Source: UMGS363 sp964402055 (GTDB lineage: Bacteria > Bacillota > Clostridia > Oscillospirales > Ruminococcaceae). Taken from it: a stretch of DNA of 25,004 nt. The notes beneath the pieces are model-generated. The model did no database searches. It worked only from the letters and a program-made list of their open reading frames with translations, and had not been told where the DNA came from. Within the stretch, counting starts at the first letter, position 1. Each line of letters opens with the position of its first letter. The position numbers and the translations under genes were made by a program. Shown piece by piece: positions 23,047 through 25,004 of the stretch. The DNA lies in the NCBI GenBank assembly GCA_964402055.1, contig CAYOAV010000025.1, forward strand, positions 1 through 25,004, given 5' to 3'.

Positions 23047-24015
23047 CTATCTGTTATAGATAACGTTCCAATCAGGCTCCTTTGCGTTAGTATTGGTATA
23101 TGCATATGATGTATCTACGGACGGATCCTCATTTTCCCTTGTACGTCTTGCTATAACAACAAAGCGTGACGGTTCAAACTCATTTGAGCAGGTTGAAAGT
23201 GTGAGGAAGGAATCGCCGTATTCGGTATCGACACCTGTTATTATCTGGGAACGAAGCTCGATGCTTTCGATAAAGGCATTATATTTATCCCTTGAATCAA
23301 GGTTGATATAATTATGATAATCGAAAATTTCGCCATCGGCGGTCTGCCACACCTCAACGGGAGTTACGAAGCAGGCGATTATTTTATAAACGTCTGTGCT
23401 GTAATTCGAGCTGAAGGTTATAGTGGGGTGAGCCTTATAGAAATCAAGATCGTGCTTATATTTGGCGAGGTCGCCGAACATAGTTTTATCCTTTTGGTTA
23501 TGGCCATAGACAACAAGGTTATCCGAGCGTTCCTTTGCGTTCAGGGTGGCACGGGTATCGAGGAACAATGTTCCTGCTTTGTTTTTACTTCCGTCAAAGG
23601 AATGGGTGAGGTAATACTCATTGCCGCCGCTTCCTTTTTTCTGGACAACGGGGAGGTCGATATTAGTATCAGCGATACTTATCCAGCCAACGGTATCTTC
23701 ATTTATTGCAAGCAGCTGCTTTGCACCGGGGAGAAGCTCGCCGCTGTTATCGCCGTCAATTCTTGAGATAACGCTTGAATAAAGCTCACTCAAAGAATTA
23801 TTGAGGAATTTTGCACTCAATGACTGCCGAAGCTCGTTCCCGAGTATGACAATACAGCCAATTAATATAACAAGGCAAATCTGTGTAAACAGCTTGCTGA
23901 AAATTTCTTTTATACTATCGCCCTTCTGGATAATGAGCCAATGCCCACGTTGTTCCTTTTTCTTTTGTTTACGGGCTTTTTTATAGGCTTTTTTAGCCTC
24001 TTTAGATAATGCCAT
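23047..24015 (-). CDS. Class B sortase, first of the cluster
   Basis: A 322-residue class B sortase. A strongly basic N-terminus (lysine-rich, residues 5-22) is followed by IIQKGDSIKEIFSK (~28-41), the membrane helix (~43-60) and the sortase domain (~95-315). The catalytic residues are His in NLVVYGHNQKDKTMFG (~170), Cys in LTLSTCSNEFEPSR (~275) and the Arg of that segment. The only purine-rich sequence upstream is GGGAAA, ~13 nt before the ATG, so the ribosome site is weak. It is the first gene after the operon promoter at 24053-24081. Downstream genes follow with gaps of 8, 25, 13 and 15 bp and then a 4-bp overlap, implying a single six-gene transcript. Confidence 0.94.
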   Translation of the reverse strand: MALSKEAKKAYKKARKQKKKEQRGHWLIIQKGDSIKEIFSKLFTQICLVILIGCIVILGNELRQSLSAKFLNNSLSELYSSVISRIDGDNSGELLPGAKQLLAINEDTVGWISIADTNIDLPVVQKKGSGGNEYYLTHSFDGSKNKAGTLFLDTRATLNAKERSDNLVVYGHNQKDKTMFGDLAKYKHDLDFYKAHPTITFSSNYSTDVYKIIACFVTPVEVWQTADGEIFDYHNYINLDSRDKYNAFIESIELRSQIITGVDTEYGDSFLTLSTCSNEFEPSRFVVIARRTRENEDPSVDTSYAYTNTNAKEPDWNVIYNR

Positions 24016-24052
24016 CTGAAATCATTTCCCAAACACATTTATTAATAGTATC

Positions 24053-24081
24053 ATTATACAACGATTCTTCTGAAAAGTCAA
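24053..24081 (-). promoter_or_regulatory. Promoter of the sortase-SpoIID-phosphorylase operon
   Basis: On the reverse strand, TTGACT (24076-24081), a 17-nt spacer and TATAAT (24053-24058). Transcription starts near 24046, about 31 nt before the first sortase ATG. It is divergent from the nrdR promoter; the ~120 bp between them show no other feature that I can name. Confidence 0.8.
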
Positions 24082-24202
24082 GAAAATGCGTTGCTTTTGT
24101 AGTATTTGCCAAATTTAAGGGACACAAAATTACATATAGGCATATTCATAACTTTTTTTACAGCTGTTTTCAGAATATTTAGCTTGAAATATACTCTCTG
24201 TA

Positions 24203-24231
24203 TTGACAAATCGGGGGAAATATTGTATAAT
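24203..24231 (+). promoter_or_regulatory. Consensus promoter of nrdR
   Basis: TTGACA (24203-24208), a 17-nt spacer and TATAAT (24226-24231), a perfect match. The leader is ~32 nt. A CTTGAAATATAC motif just upstream (24183-24194) recalls the repeats found near the next promoter at 24883. Confidence 0.85.
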
Positions 24232-24269
24232 TACAGATGAAAAAAGTCAGAAAATATGGAGGCTTTACT

Positions 24270-24722
24270 ATGAAATGTCCGTTCTGCGGTTTTGCTGATA
24301 CTAAGGTTATAGATTCACGTCCTGCTGATGGGCAGAAAAGGCGGCGAAGAGAATGTTCAAGCTGTGGAAAGAGGTTCACGACCTATGAATCGGTTGAAGT
24401 ACCTGTTCTGCTTGTGACAAAAAAGGACAACACGGCGGAGCTTTTTAACAGGAATAAGCTCATTGCGGGGATCTCAACGGCTGTAAAAAAGCGTCCTGTT
24501 TCCGCTGAAGATATAAGCCGTATCGTTGATGAGATAGAAAGCTATTATGCGAACAAGATGGTCACTCAGGTATCAAGTACGGAGATAGGAGACAGGGTAC
24601 TTGAAGCTTTGAGGAACATTGATGAGGTGGCATATGTAAGGTTCGCGTCTGTATACAAGGATTTCGATGATGTTGACAGCTTTATTGACATTATTTCCGA
24701 GTTGAGAGGGAATAGTAATTGA
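24270..24722 (+). CDS. nrdR: Transcriptional repressor NrdR
   Basis: A 150-residue ATP/dATP-sensing repressor of ribonucleotide reductase genes. The N-terminal zinc ribbon MKCPFCGFADTKVIDSRP...ECSSCGKRFTTYE supplies C3, C6, C29 and C32. The ATP-cone follows (~46-136), with the basic VTKKD and F-N-R-N-K-L region and the conserved VAYVRFASVYKDFDDV end. The start at 24270 is fixed by GGAGG ~9 nt upstream and by the invariant MKCPFC beginning; an in-frame ATG at 24237 would overlap the transcription start. In many Firmicutes nrdR sits near a nucleotide reductase or nucleoside genes; here the phosphorylase lies in the divergent operon, a weak functional echo. A terminator follows. Confidence 0.97.
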   Translation: MKCPFCGFADTKVIDSRPADGQKRRRRECSSCGKRFTTYESVEVPVLLVTKKDNTAELFNRNKLIAGISTAVKKRPVSAEDISRIVDEIESYYANKMVTQVSSTEIGDRVLEALRNIDEVAYVRFASVYKDFDDVDSFIDIISELRGNSN

Positions 24723-24764
24723 TTATTTGGGTAAATTGTTTTTTATTATAATGAGAGTTTTTAT

Positions 24765-24796
24765 CCGACAGGTCATAATGGCTTGTCGGTTTTTTT
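24765..24796 (+). terminator. Intrinsic terminator after nrdR
   Basis: A stem CCGACAGG-type / CTTGTCGG with a ~10-nt loop followed by TTTTTTT. Confidence 0.85.
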
Positions 24797-24821
24797 ATAT
24801 TGAAAAGACATATTTTTTAGA

Positions 24822-24903
24822 AAATATACAGTTTAATTGCAAATATACAGATTTTATGCATTTATTATTGAATAAAACTTGAAAATATACATTAAATTCT
24901 GCA
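24822..24903. repeat. Three imperfect ~20-bp direct repeats upstream of a promoter
   Basis: AAATATACAGTTTAATTGCA (24822-24841), AAATATACAGATTTTATGCA (24841-24860) and AAATATACATTAAATTCTGC (24883-24902, next base A). All start AAATATACA and end TGCA or CTGCA. They lie 37 bp and more in front of the promoter at 24940, the usual place for activator sites. The surrounding DNA is very AT-rich and holds no gene. Confidence 0.6.
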
Positions 24904-24939
24904 TAAAATAAAAAAATCAAGAAAAATATGCAAAAATGC

Positions 24940-24967
24940 TTGACAAAAGCTGTAATAGGTGTATAAT
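24940..24967 (+). promoter_or_regulatory. Promoter reading out of the window
   Basis: TTGACA (24940-24945), a 16-nt spacer and TATAAT (24962-24967). The gene it serves begins beyond the window end. Confidence 0.75.
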
Positions 24968-25004
24968 TAATCTTGTACCAATGGTATCGTTGAAATTCTA
25001 TGTG

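Noticed and set aside
24237..24269. Upstream ATG of nrdR
   Set aside because: It coincides with the predicted transcription start near 24238, so it cannot be translated from that promoter. MKCPFC at 24270 is the invariant family start.
24811..24828. CodY-like sequence TATTTTTTAGAAAATATA
   Set aside because: It has several mismatches to AATTTTCWGAAAATT and lies in DNA so AT-rich that such matches are expected by chance.

Overview
The window looks like a chromosomal segment of a gut-type Clostridia (Firmicutes), most likely a Ruminococcus-like member of the Oscillospiraceae/Ruminococcaceae. Reasons: moderately AT-rich DNA, strong AGGAGG-type ribosome sites, many near-consensus TTGACA-N17-TATAAT promoters, SpoIID-family proteins, class B sortases and chemotaxis proteins with diguanylate-cyclase signalling. 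Assignment to a named species is not possible from sequence alone. Two 100-N blocks (12008-12107 and 20263-20362) are assembly gaps.

Left part (1-4200): the 3' end of an AT-rich gene that resembles the end of phage/ICE-type PBECR-like nuclease domains (weak call); a small membrane protein that looks like the amino-terminal part of a P1B metal ATPase without its catalytic domains; a PP2C phosphatase; and, divergently, a soluble PocR-domain chemoreceptor followed by a YjfB-like motility peptide. A SpoIID-type protein faces them across a shared terminator.

Central part (4280-12190, + strand): citrate synthase with a long structured leader, a polytopic membrane protein, a strong terminator, then a tight run of lipoprotein, OmpR-type response regulator, HAMP histidine kinase, DUF1385 (YqhQ-like) membrane protein and prmC. 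The prmC gene is interrupted by the first assembly gap, which removes its NPPY catalytic region.

Signalling part (12230-15450): a six-helix membrane chemoreceptor without an obvious ligand domain, and a PAS-PAS-GGDEF protein with a variant GSDEF motif and no I-site. Each has its own extended -10 promoter and its own terminator.

Right part (15640-24080, - strand): the most unusual region. From one promoter at 24053-24081 run four consecutive class B sortase genes, a second, long-linker SpoIID-family protein and a pyrimidine-nucleoside phosphorylase, with gaps of 8, 25, 13 and 15 bp and finally a 4-bp ATGA overlap. All four sortases carry a KGDS/KNDS motif just before the membrane helix. One has a ~180-residue acidic N-terminus and a Lys/Thr/Glu 20-residue repeat tail that broke the assembly. 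The phosphorylase stop codon lies inside a perfect 19-bp inverted repeat (16185-16227) that encodes two face-to-face consensus promoters, one of which drives a zinc-ribbon protein gene. Beyond the divergent promoter, nrdR follows, then an AT-rich region with three 20-bp repeats and a promoter leading out of the window.
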